Assembly: GCA_000469685.2 (NCBI GenBank)
Contig: LS997563.1
Span: 9,512,940-9,576,939, forward strand
DNA: 64,000 nt
DNA from: Haemonchus contortus
Taxonomy: Eukaryota; Nematoda; Chromadorea; Rhabditida; Trichostrongylidae
Reading direction: 5' to 3'
In this document: in pieces, positions 23,201 through 33,583 of the stretch
Numbering within the stretch: the first letter of the stretch is position 1
Layout: every line of letters starts with the position of its first letter
Position numbers and translations under genes: made by a program
The notes under the pieces: model-generated
Databases searched by the model: none
What the model was told of the DNA's origin: nothing
The model's input: only the letters and a program-made list of their open reading frames with translations

Positions 23201-26200
23201 GGACCGCTCGGGAGAGGCTGCTAAAATTTCAGGGCCAAAACAGGCTGCCCAAAAGGAGAAGGACTAAGATGGCGATCTGTACTTTCAACGCACGGACGCT
23301 TGTATCGGAAGCGTGTATAGAAGACCTGATGATGCAAGCTAGGAAGACCAAGTACGACGTCATCGGACTGACCGAGACGAGAAGGCATCGCCCGCTGCAC
23401 GCTGTATTTGAGACTGGAGAAGTACTGTTCTTTGGAACATGCGACAGTAGAGGCGTCGGCGGCGTAGGTGTCCTCGTTAATACGCACTTGGCCATGAACA
23501 TCGATTCGTGCGAAAGCTTAACAACCCGAATCGGACGTTTGCGATTAAGAAGATGTGGCTCAATCCCAGCTCTAACCATCTTCGTTGCTTACGCACCAAC
23601 ATCGAGCTACGAAGAAGAGGAGTTGGAAGCGTTTTATATGGATCTGGAGAGGCTCTACAGAGAAGACCACACTTTTTTCAAGGTCATCGTCGGTGATTTT
23701 AACGCCAAGATCGGCCCCAGAAGAACGGCTGAAGACCTTCACATCGGGACTCACGGACAGGAATGGAACGAGCAGGGTGAAAGGCTGTCCGAGTTTATCA
23801 TGACGACACATACCATCCATGGTAACTCGCAGTTCCAGAAGCCCTCTCATTTAAGATGGACATGGGAGTCACCTGGTGGGCAGTACCATAATGAAATAGA
23901 CCACATCATCTTCAATCGGAGATTTTGCCTGACCGACGGTGGACTGGTGCCTGTTCCGAAATTCTATACGGGATCGGACCATCGTCTCCTCCGCGCTAGA
24001 TTCTCCTTCTCATTGCGTGGAGAGAGAGCCATGAAGTTTAGGAAACGAAAACCTAAGACCTCTACCAACTGGGACCACTTCGCTTACCTTGCGAGTAAAT
24101 GGGAGGATTCCGTTATCGACAACATCGACGAAGAATACAACCGGCTTGTCGAACATCTTCACGATAGTGCTACGAAAGCAGAGAGTCTACAAGCAGCTAA
24201 GAGACGACTCTTTTCGAAGACTCTCGAGCTGATACGCCAGCGTGGAATCGCGCGAGCTACAGGCAATTATCAACAAACGTCCGAATTTGCTAAGCCATGC
24301 AGAGAAGCGATAAAGGAAGATCTGAAAGAGAGAAGAGCAGCAGTCATGGACGAAGCCGCCGAGGCCGGAAAGAGCATTCGCAAAGCCCGACGGAGCTTCG
24401 CCAATTACAAGACCAAGGTGACCTCCCTTCGTCGTCCTGACGGAACCGTTACTGCTTCCCGGAGGGCAATGGAGAAGGTCATCTACGACTTCTACTCGGA
24501 TCTCTTCGACAGCCACGTCTACCTGCCTACTCACCATCTCAGGCAAGACGAATATATCGCTCCTTCCGTTCTCCCTTCCGAAATACGACATGCCATCACG
24601 TCGATGTAGAACTGTACAGCGCCTGGTCCCGATAGGATCAAACCAGATCATCTGAAGAGTATACCACCAGTCATCATCAAAACTCTGGCTAGGCTCTTCA
24701 CACGGTACCTGTCGGGATGCAAAGTGCCCACGTCGTGGAAAACTAGCCAGACTGTGTTGCTGTACAAGAAGGGAGATCCAGACGATATTGGCAATTGTCG
24801 CCCAATCTGCCTGCTGTCCGTAATCTACAAGCTTTTCACTCGTGTCATCCTAAACAGGATTGGCAGAATATTAGATGAAGGACAGTCATGCGAGCAAGCA
24901 GGGTTTCGGAGAGGGTTCAGTACAATCGATCATATCCACACCCTAACAAGGCTCATTAAAGTATCGTGAGAGTACAAAATGCCGCTATGTCTTACGTTTA
25001 TCGACTTGAAGAAATTGTTTGACACCGTTGAGACAGAAGCGGTAATTGAAGCCCTGGGCAACCAGGTGTTCCTACGCAATATATAAGGATGCTTCGTGAG
25101 CTCTACAACAGCTTCACGACCAGGATTTCACCATTCTATAAGGAAGTCATTGTCAACGTGAAGAGAGGTGTTCAGCAAGGCGATACTATTTCGCCCAAAC
25201 TTTTCAGTGCCGCCCTTGAGAATATCATGCGTCATTTGGAATGGGAAGACTTGGGAGTGAAGGTCGACGGCCGCTACCTACATCACCTCCGCTTTGCAGA
25301 CGACATCGTTCTTATAACACCGAACATCGAGCAGGCGGAACGAATGCTGGCCGAGTTTGATAGTGCTTGTGGAAAGATCGGCTTGAGGCTGAACCTAACG
25401 AAGACGATGTTCATGAGAAACGGATTGTTACCTGATGCTCTTTTCACGTTATACGGAACGAATATCTCCGAATGCTCTAGCTATGGCCGGACACGTTATG
25501 CGATATAGTGATGACCGTTGGACCAGGGCGGTTACTGACTGGATCCCTCGGGACATCAAACGAACTCCAGGAAGGCCGCCAACGAGATGGTCAGACTTCT
25601 TCACGAAAGCTCTGATCGAAAGGAATGTTGAACCTCCTGTCCCTGAAGCGAGAACGATTCACTAGACCACTCTGGCTCGTGACAGGGACGAATGGAGACG
25701 TTACTGGCGCCCGCTCGAGGAAGTCGATGATCAACGGGACGACAGGTGACAGGTGACAGGTGACATAAAACAGCTAAAACGAAACTGTAATTAGGAAGCT
25801 CTCACGATCAAGTGGGTACTAATTGTGGGGCTTAGAACTTGAAACTTCATGAGAGCAATCTCAGCAATAAAGGCCATCAGTGGCAGTCAATCCACAGATG
25901 CCTGCTTTCATAGTCCACGATTTGGCCCGCGACCAAACGCGCAATTGGTCGCTACGATCGGTCGCAGGCCAAATCGTGGACTATGAAAGCAGCCGATGTG
26001 TCATCGGTTCGGGATCAAGCGGGCCTCAGCGGTGGTCTCAAAGCCGAAGTTTTGCCCGTAACTCGCCAACCACGTGAGGTGTCATTCATCTAATCTCCGC
26101 TCCATAACATTCCAATGAAAACCACTTCTGAACGGAACAATGGTCTCAGAGATGGTTCATTGGGATATAGTACAGCACTGAGACAATAGATTGAGGAGAT

Positions 26201-29200
26201 GTAATTGATGTTTTGACTGTGTTGGATGCTTTACTCATTTTGTCCTCTCGCAGGAGTATTCATAAATGCGCGCGTGGGAGATAATAGGACCGCTCCAAGA
26301 AGCTGCTCAGATCTCAGAGTTACAACGGCTGTGTGAGAGGAGGAGGGCTAAAATGGCGCGGAAGGGTTTATTGAATATCTGATGATCAAGCCAGGAAGAC
26401 CAGGTACGACGTCGTGGGAGTGATGAAGACGAAAGCCATTGCTCATCGCACCCCCTTCGGGGCTGGAGAAATACTGATTTCTGAAACATGCGACGGCAAA
26501 AGTGTTGGCGGTGTTGGAGACCTCGTCAACACTCACTTGACCATGAACGCAGATTTGTACGAAGGCGTGACAACTCCAATCGGACACATGTATGTAGTTG
26601 AAAGAAGTGACCCAAACCAGCCAGCTCTAACAGTACCCGTTCCTACGACCAAAACCAAGGAAGAAGAGGAGCTGGAAGCCTTCTGAATGAACGTGGAAGA
26701 GCTCTGTAGAAAAGACCATCTTCCTCAAGTCATTGTCGGTAATTCTAATGTCAAGGGTGGTTCTAGAAGAACGGCTGAAGAGCTTCACATCAGGAATGAG
26801 CGAGGTGAAAAACCGTTCAAAATATCACCACGATATTGCGGTAATCCGCAGTTCCTGGTATTTCTGGTTTGCGATGAACATGAGAGTCACCTAGCAGGCA
26901 GTTTCATAATAAAATTGATCACATCATCTTCAATAGCAAGTTTTGCCTGATTGACGACGCTGTTGTTTTCATGACAAGTTTATACTTCCTACATGGGAGT
27001 AACTTGAGATGGTGCAACCTCTACAACGCCGGTGTAAATCATCCGCTAAGGGTGCGCCATTCAACCAATTCAATCTCTGGCTCTTATGACGATCTAAATG
27101 GGCCCTTCACCGAATTGGCAGTGCCACCTATGATATACTGAAACGCCACAGATTCAACAGAGTGATTTTTCTTAGGAATCATATTTATCGCGAACTGAGC
27201 CTTTGAATTTCGAGGCTGAGAATGACAACGTCGTCTGTGTTCGCTTCCATTGTAAGCAACAACAAGCTGTAATCACACCTCAGAATATATCCATCATTAA
27301 CATACATACACAGTATCACCGATGGCTGTGCCATCGACCTGAACATTTGAGCTGTTACAAATACCAAAGACCACGTGGTCAAAAGGTCTAAAAAATGCGT
27401 ACTGGAAATGAATGTTATCGATTGGGCCTTGATGAAAAGTAGATTCCTTAGGTAGGATATTAACTGCAGCTGACTATTTTACTTCAGAGAGCGCTCGCTC
27501 GCCAACGTATGATGAATGGCGTACAAGCCCGCGAAGATAAAAGGATGGAGAGTAGAGAGCTGAGATTTCTTGCGCAGGTAAGTGTTTCTGATGCGAGCGA
27601 TTCCGGCTGTTATTTCAGTTCCTCAAGTTATTGACTATTGTGTGGCGACATAGAGAAAATATGGAATGGTTCCTCTGTTTACTGCTGCAATTTCAATTTT
27701 TTAAAGCTTTCGAGTAGGGAGCAGGGCGATGATCTCTAGAGAGACTTGCTTGACGGGCAGTGGTCTGCGTTTCCGACTTCCGTTCCAATGACTTATGGAA
27801 CATTTTTGGACGTTCTTATTCATGAGACCACCACAGCTTTCATCCTGTCGCCCATACCTCTTCCAAATTCGAACACTCTAGGTCCAAGGAAACAGGAATT
27901 ATGATTTTCCTCTCAGACGCACACCGACAAACCACACCTATGGTTAGCGCGTTATATATACATAGTAAGATGACAAGAAATTGGATGTCAAAGCAACTAG
28001 TCTGGTGCAGTCGAGAAATTGACACCATGCTCTTTTCAATTTTTTTGCTCCGTCCAATCTAACTGTTGCTTAAAGGCACAGTTCACGTTAATTTTGGGGT
28101 ATACGGTTTTTTGGCGAAATTTGACAAAAAATGCTAGATATGGCCTACAATAGTGCAATGGTAAAAGACAAAACGCGAAAAAAGATGAATATAAGGAAGT
28201 AGACAGCTACAAAAAACAAGGGAAAAGGGGGATCGGACGAGCTACTAGCGAAAAATGGCGATAAGAGATTTTTCGAGCGAGTCAGACAAACGCGACGCAA
28301 TGTCTGCCATTGCACACAGCACACTAACAGCTGATTTTGACTTATTAATCAAACCTGATTCTCCTATCCCTATTAATCTGATCCATGTGCAGTATCAATT
28401 TCGACCTTTTGACGACGGCTGTGAAAAATTAATTAGAACAGATCAGCGTAGAATATAGTCGAATACTAGAAAAACAGCCGAATAGTAGTCCCAGTACGAG
28501 GCGGTTGACCAGCTGACCGTCTGTGGGCAATTTGCCAACCAGCCTATCGATTTTTCACTAATGTTGCTCCAATGCGAAAGTGGTGTAGGGCAATTAGAAC
28601 TCGGAGGGGCGTAGGCTTCCCGTTCTCCACTGTTCCTGCCCTTATTGTCCCTATCGAGACCGTTTTCCGACCTCATTCCTGCACGAATGTATCAGAGGGG
28701 GCTTCGAATTCAAACTATGTGCAAATCTCCGAAACCACTTTTTCGTGAACTGTGCCTTTAACTGATCAGAACCCGCTGATCTGCACATAGTTATCCAAAA
28801 ATAGATGCGACACAAATAACAGAGCAGAGGCAACAACAACAACTCTGTGCTCTAAACAAGTATCAAGAGAGCACACGACATTAAGTTGACAAATCTACTG
28901 TCCCCACTTTGCAAGAACAAGCCTTTCAAGGTTAGACTGGTATCTCCCTTAGCGATTTCACGCGTTCATCTGCTTCACCTGAGCGCTTAACCACTACCTC
29001 TGTGTAGATATTCCAACATTCAAGTTACCGTACAGCTTGATTTTGAAGTCACTGGGTTCTTTTCACTTTCAGGCTGCATCGAGTACTTTGATGAATTTCG
29101 CTTTATATTGGTTTGGTTTGGTTCTGGTTACAGATCCCAGATTCCAGTTACTAAGCTACAGCCTTTCCTGGGAATTGATACACACACTCGCCGGGTACGT

Positions 29201-30456
29201 GACTATTTTCTTGTTTGATGTACTTCTTCGTAGTTCTCTTCGAGCGACAACGAAAACACTAAAATCCAATTCTTGCTCTTGCTGTATCAATTCGTTCGTG
29301 TTTCATTTCAGAAAAATCATTGAAAAGTTATCGTTCTGAAGTTCATTTTTGTAGTAGTTCGAAGAGATTAGTAATTTTGGTGAGAAGAAGTGCCAGTGTT
29401 CTTCATATTCTTCTCCCTAGCGTTGAGCCCACGCAGTCATTAGATGCGATGAAATCATTACTTTCGTCAGCTCCATCTATCTGTTGTATTTTCTGCCATT
29501 ACCATGATTGAGGATAGATCCTTTTCAATCACGCACCTCTATCTTTTCTCTGAGACTACGCGTGGTCGCTCCTTTGAAGGTTGAATAATTCTACTCCCTT
29601 ATCGGGTGTTCTTGCGGTCCTCTCAACACTTTCCATTCCTTAAAATGCGGTGCTCTCACATTTTCTGCATGAAAAACACGACCATTCTGATCTTCTTGTT
29701 TCTGACTTCTTCCAATCGCATCTAACCGCAAACCTATCTGAACGTCCTCTTTCAAATGGGATGAGGCATTTATGCCTCCTGCTGACGGATCAGCAGCCGA
29801 TGCCTCAGACCATCGTGGACCTCACCTCATCCATATGAGCAGCGTCTATCGCAGATGATGAAAGCTTCCCTTTATTTCAATAAAGTCAGCTTTACTCGAG
29901 CCTCCACGACTTCGGGTCACTGACCTGCATTCAGAGGTCGTGCACTTTTTCGACCGGTATCAAGTAGCCCTTCAAGTTGAAAAATATGAGGCATTTTCAT
30001 GTTTAGTTGGAGCCCGATCTCTGCTGGCATGTTCTAGTATTCGAGAAACGTCCTCGAACTTTTCCCCATTCTCCGCATTGGTGTATTATCGCTTTAGGAA
30101 AAGAGGAAGAGTCGCTGATAAACGAGCAGAACTGGTGGAAGCATTCTTAGAAGTTTCCCATCGGAACTTACTGTGATGTTACTCTACAGCATCTGTAGTA
30201 GTCAGAACTATAACACGCAAAAATACTATATTCCGATGGCACCCCTTCCCTCACACCCCTTATTCTCTTCCGCATCAACGTCATGAAGATTTACGTTTGG
30301 GCAAAATACAGGAGGTATAATCATATTTTCAGGATGATCTTCGTCGCCTTCAATCCAGAAATTCGGCGACACCTCTTATTTAAAAAGAAATCCTCGCCAA
30401 AAGCAATGTCCGTTACGGTTGTATCTGCCCGAGCAACTGCAACTAACTTCAGCTGA
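20263..30456 (+). CDS. Srx-type serpentine chemoreceptor A (326 aa, 8 exons)
   Basis: Exons 20263-20352, 21210-21370, 21481-21585, 22310-22428, 22486-22655, 27488-27577, 29073-29194 and 30333-30456 join to 981 bp with no stop before TGA. The product is a seven-pass GPCR of nematode chemoreceptor class X, presumably in the ciliary membrane of sensory neurons. Diagnostic parts are: TM1-2 ([31 protein letters not shown]), TM3 ending [14 protein letters not shown], the loop [15 protein letters not shown] with a conserved Cys, TM5 [11 protein letters not shown], the basic loop ARQRMMNG to SRELRFLAQ, and TM7 WELIHTLAG then [12 protein letters not shown]. The start follows TTTTCAG by 9 bp, which could be a spliced-leader acceptor. 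Intron 5 (4.8 kb) holds an RTE, a MITE and an RTE remnant; intron 3 holds another MITE. Ligand unknown. Family call is firm; splice sites were assigned by eye and agree with genes B and C. Confidence 0.88.
21947..22253. mobile_element. GC-rich MITE, shared terminal motif family, copy 2 (intron 3 of gene A)
   Basis: AGTGGCTGCTTTCATAGTCC at the left faces AAGCAGCCACT at the right. The interior is palindromic with TAGTACTAGGGGG and GCCTCCCTCCTCCCCC and a central segment around 22050-22130. The right end has lost the CATAGTCC part. It resembles copy 1 at 12.5 kb in both ends and interior. Confidence 0.75.
22752..25767 (+). mobile_element. RTE-type LINE, near full length, inside intron 5 of gene A
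   Basis: It starts about 95 bp after exon 5 of gene A with the RTE 5' UTR (CCCAGGTGGCGGATAGGGG) and ends with tail repeats of ACAGGTG at 25742-25766. It lies in the same orientation as the host gene. It has an internal deletion of several hundred bp near 25485, where the region between ISECSSY and [10 protein letters not shown] is missing, and several nonsense changes. I could not define the target duplication with confidence. Confidence 0.88.
23194..25665 (+). pseudogene. RTE endonuclease/reverse transcriptase, inactive
   Basis: The open frame from 23194 to 24609 encodes the whole endonuclease domain ([27 protein letters not shown]) and linker. It stops at TAG (24607-24609), where copy 1 reads AAG. 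Reading resumes at 24724-24969 ([25 protein letters not shown]), then breaks at a TGA and a one-base loss near 25066. It continues at 25089-25508 with RGVQQGD and [12 protein letters not shown] (catalytic Asp pair near 25300). The deletion and a frame change join this to the C-terminal block [14 protein letters not shown] at 25435-25665. At least four lesions make it non-functional. Confidence 0.9.
25902..25994. mobile_element. Short MITE with shared ends, copy 3 (intron 5 of gene A)
   Basis: This is a 93-bp near-perfect foldback. CTGCTTTCATAGTCC and its complement GGACTATGAAAGCAG form the ends. The arms continue as ACGATTTGGCC and GGCCAAATCGT around a GGTCGC-rich centre. The ends equal those of the copies at 12.5 and 21.9 kb but the core is unrelated. 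Confidence 0.8.
26270..26990 (+). pseudogene. RTE endonuclease remnant in intron 5 of gene A
   Basis: Diverged pieces follow the RTE endonuclease order: [27 protein letters not shown], then EEEELEAF and a stop. Next come [13 protein letters not shown] (equivalent to KVIVGDFN) and RRTAEELHI. There are many substitutions and frame breaks. It is much older than the adjacent RTE at 22.75 kb. Confidence 0.8.
28074..28757. mobile_element. TTAA-flanked MITE in intron 6 of gene A
   Basis: AGGCACAGTTCACG at the left end and CGTGAACTGTGCCT at the right are a perfect 14-bp inverted pair. Both are directly flanked by TTAA, the target duplication typical of piggyBac-type transposons. The interior (about 650 bp) has no transposase frame. 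Related ends without TTAA flanks occur near 18143, 30760 and 31655. Confidence 0.65.
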
Positions 30457-30543
30457 AGCCAAAAGCGATAACGACATAGCATCATCAAGAAAATGATTCA
30501 CTTTTTGTTGTGTTGATATGAGTTTTCTATGTTACTGTAGAAA

Positions 30544-30625
30544 TGGTTGTGTACTTCATAAAAAATATAGGTGACCAGGGTCCAGGGTGGTTGTGTACTT
30601 CATAAAAAATATAGGTGACCAGGGT
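30544..30625. repeat. 44-bp tandem duplication 3' of gene A
   Basis: TGGTTGTGTACTTCATAAAA starts at 30544 and again at 30588. The two copies are identical over about 38 bases. A single related copy (GGTTGTGTACTTCACAAAA) follows gene B near 42535, so the sequence belongs to the ancestral 3' flank or 3' UTR. Confidence 0.85.
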
Positions 30626-31147
30626 CACCCACCTTTTCGGGTTCGTTTGCACGGTGTCTGATTATTATTGAAAAAAGCAGTTCAAATATTGGAAGACTCA
30701 CAAGTCATTTAACAGCGCGAGAATTAGTATATTTTTACTACTTAGTGCGTCCTACCTCAAAGGCACAGCTCACGACAGAAATGGTTTCCCGACACCCCGA
30801 CAGACCGCTGTCCTGTGAGCATGCCATATGGGGCGTTGTCGGGTAAAATAACGAACCGAATAGGGTGCGAAAAGGGCTCAAACGCAGGCTTCGTCAACCT
30901 TCACATCTATAGGCAGACGTTCACACCTTTTTCTACTATTCACAATGAAAAAACAAGTTGGAAATTTAAACAAAGTGGTGTAACCCATAGCGACAGCTCC
31001 TTGTCTCCACCAATTGACTTCTTGACATTTTTTTCTGCTTGAAAAAGCCAATCGTCACTGAAGCAAAATACTTCTTCTTCTCGAACTTTGTTGCTGTTTG
31101 ACTGGATCAAATGGCGTTTATGAAGTGACTTCTATGATTATCTCGTT

Positions 31148-31239
31148 GGCCTGAGCGGATACGAACTTGAGGGATTTGAACCCGTGATCTCAGGTGCACT
31201 GTCACGGATTCCAATTCCAGATCAATATCCGCTCAGGCC
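31148..31239 (-). other. tRNA-like segment (pseudogene or SINE head)
   Basis: The minus strand reads GGCCTGAGCGGATA, resembling a pol III A box. About 60 bases later it has GGTTCAAATCC (complement of 31172-31182), a good B-box match. The segment is also bounded by perfect 14-bp inverted arms (31148-31161 and 31226-31239). No proper acceptor stem is evident, so it is not a functional tRNA. Confidence 0.35.
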
Positions 31240-33583
31240 GATAAAACCTTCCATCCCTTCCGGCTTGGTTAACACGTACCAGACTCGTGTGGGAGCATAA
31301 AAGCACTGACCTATAAATCGGCTGGCCACCGCAAATCATTGTATAGGCCACATATTCATTCAATAGGCCTCTATGATTTCGAATGGAAGTCGGATGCGTC
31401 TCTCAGACAGGGTTGACTGAAGCCCCAAGACTCTAACATTTTATCATTCAATGATTGTTTAAGGATTTGCAGCATCTCAAGTCATGGCTCTAAATCCAGA
31501 TATAATTATTTCTTTGGATAATTATCTGAGTTGTAGGTAGATCTTCCCTTTTGACACGCTTAAATAGAAACATGAGGTGGCACTACGCAAAGAAGTGAGC
31601 TACATATTGTCACAGGTACAGCGTTCTAGAATCGAATCCAGAACCTATTTCCACCAGAAGTCACAGTTCGCGATGATCCTGAGGTATCTAGTCTCGGTGA
31701 CGTGATAGAAGCCATAGTGCAGAATAGGATGAGTGGGAGCTGCGAAATTAGGCGAATTGAGCAGTATAAGACTTCAGGGAAGTAGTAAAGAAGGGGCTTG
31801 TACGAGATCGCCTTCTGTAGCCGTCTAACCTAGACATCACCCACATAGACGTACTACTCGTTGTGTCCTAATGCTCCGTTGTCCTAACAAGGCGGTCATA
31901 TACGGCTACTTTAGCTGTGTACGTCGGACCAACCAATTTAGGGGCCCTTATTACGCTCTATCTAAGCCGTTTCTTCACTCAACAGCGTCTCATGTACAAG
32001 GACACGAGTCTATTCTGGGGCGAAATCCCAAAGGCTATTTTCATCGTGAGCTGTGCCTCTGAGCCAATCAATCATTCTTATCCTTCTGTAAACGATTCGT
32101 TGACACGGAGTTATCTGGGAGGTCTGGGAGGACAAGAGCGGGAACATCCAGCAAACCATTGCATTGGACCAGCCACGCAAATGTGAAAATGCCAATAAAA
32201 TTGCCAGCTCGACTTATTCAAGAGTGCTCACTTAGGGTCCCTGCAGATGTTGACTTCTGCTGCCATTTTCTCTCCCTTGCTTGAAGGCAGCCAATGTCTT
32301 CATCAAGTCACAGACTCCTAACTCCTGGGTAAAAAGCATCCGTTCATTTAAGTCAGTATCGGTGCCATCTTTGGAGATAGAAAGTCTGGCTAACTGGGAA
32401 CTCTTCGACAGAGCGATAGAGCACCATCGCATTGGATGCTGAAAGGCGAACAGTTCATATAAAACTGTTCATTAGAAAGGAAAGAGAAGAAGGAATGGTC
32501 GTAGATGAAAACATTTAATTCGGTCTCTGATGACTTTAATCCGATGCGATTCTTTTGCCTATGGTTGGCGCTCTTTCAACATCCGTTCGCTTCAACGGAG
32601 ATAGCTTTTGAATTGCTTTCTTCCTGTTGGAAGCAGCCTCCCTTGAAAGTATGCCGGGTTAGTCATCGCCTTGCCATTTTAAAAATTCCAAATCACATTT
32701 ATCAGAGTCACAAGCTCCAACCTAGCTATCACATTCAAAATTTTTCGATGCTCCTGCACAGCCTCTACCCAAGTCAGTTCAATAGCTATTGATAGCAACG
32801 ATTCGAATGTGTCCAAATGTAACCCTGCTGTTCCTCAAACAATCAGGACGTTTTCGTGAAAGTGTGCCTCGTGACAACGAAGTAACCATAAATCTTTGGC
32901 TCTGTACTGATCAGTTAAAGCTCTCAGCTTTTTAGACGATGCACAAGATTCCCAATGCAAGAAAGCTGAACAATGATCGTCCCACCATTCGCCATGTTGC
33001 CAGTTTTAGTCACCAGATGCTTCAGAATATCTGGAGCTATAGCATCTAGCGTACCTGATGGGTTTCCTTTGTGGACTAGAGCAGCTGCAGCTCATCTTCT
33101 CCCTGAGCTAACGGCCTGGTTTGAAGGCACTTTTAGCCACGAAATTATAATAAAGCTGACCATGAACTCGATGGTCGAACGTTCCTTGTGAACGCCACAG
33201 ATCGCTTTCCATTAGAAAAGAACTAGCTCTCTATCGTTCTACCCTGATTGGGTCGCTAGCCTTCATACATTGGCTAACCAGCATAGAGCTATCGGTGATG
33301 TTTGGTCGGCGAATTTGTCAGAGACATAGGGTGGGAGGTTTCTAAAGTAGCTGATATGTCAACAGTCTGAACCATGGGCTGCAGTCAAGCCTTCATCTGA
33401 CTTGCCATTCTTGACATTACTGCTGCTGCCATTCATGATGACGAAGTGCAAGCACATTTGCCAAACATTTTTCCTTCCAGAGATCCTTTTAGTTCAAAAA
33501 TATCCTGATTTCTTATTAGACTTGCATAAATCGTGCTGTGCAGTTCGCGCTTCCACAGAAAACAGTTTCAGATGGTGTCAGAC

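Larger units (their letters stand above)
30457..33571. repeat. Downstream of gene A and upstream region of gene B (duplicated block)
   Basis: After the gene A stop there is a tandem duplication (separate entry). From about 30780 to 33570 the sequence is the counterpart of 17560-20260 with landmarks in the same order, diverged and with insertions. Positions 31148-31239 carry a tRNA-like segment. Open frames in this interval are short and not conserved between the two duplicates, so I call no gene. Confidence 0.65.
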
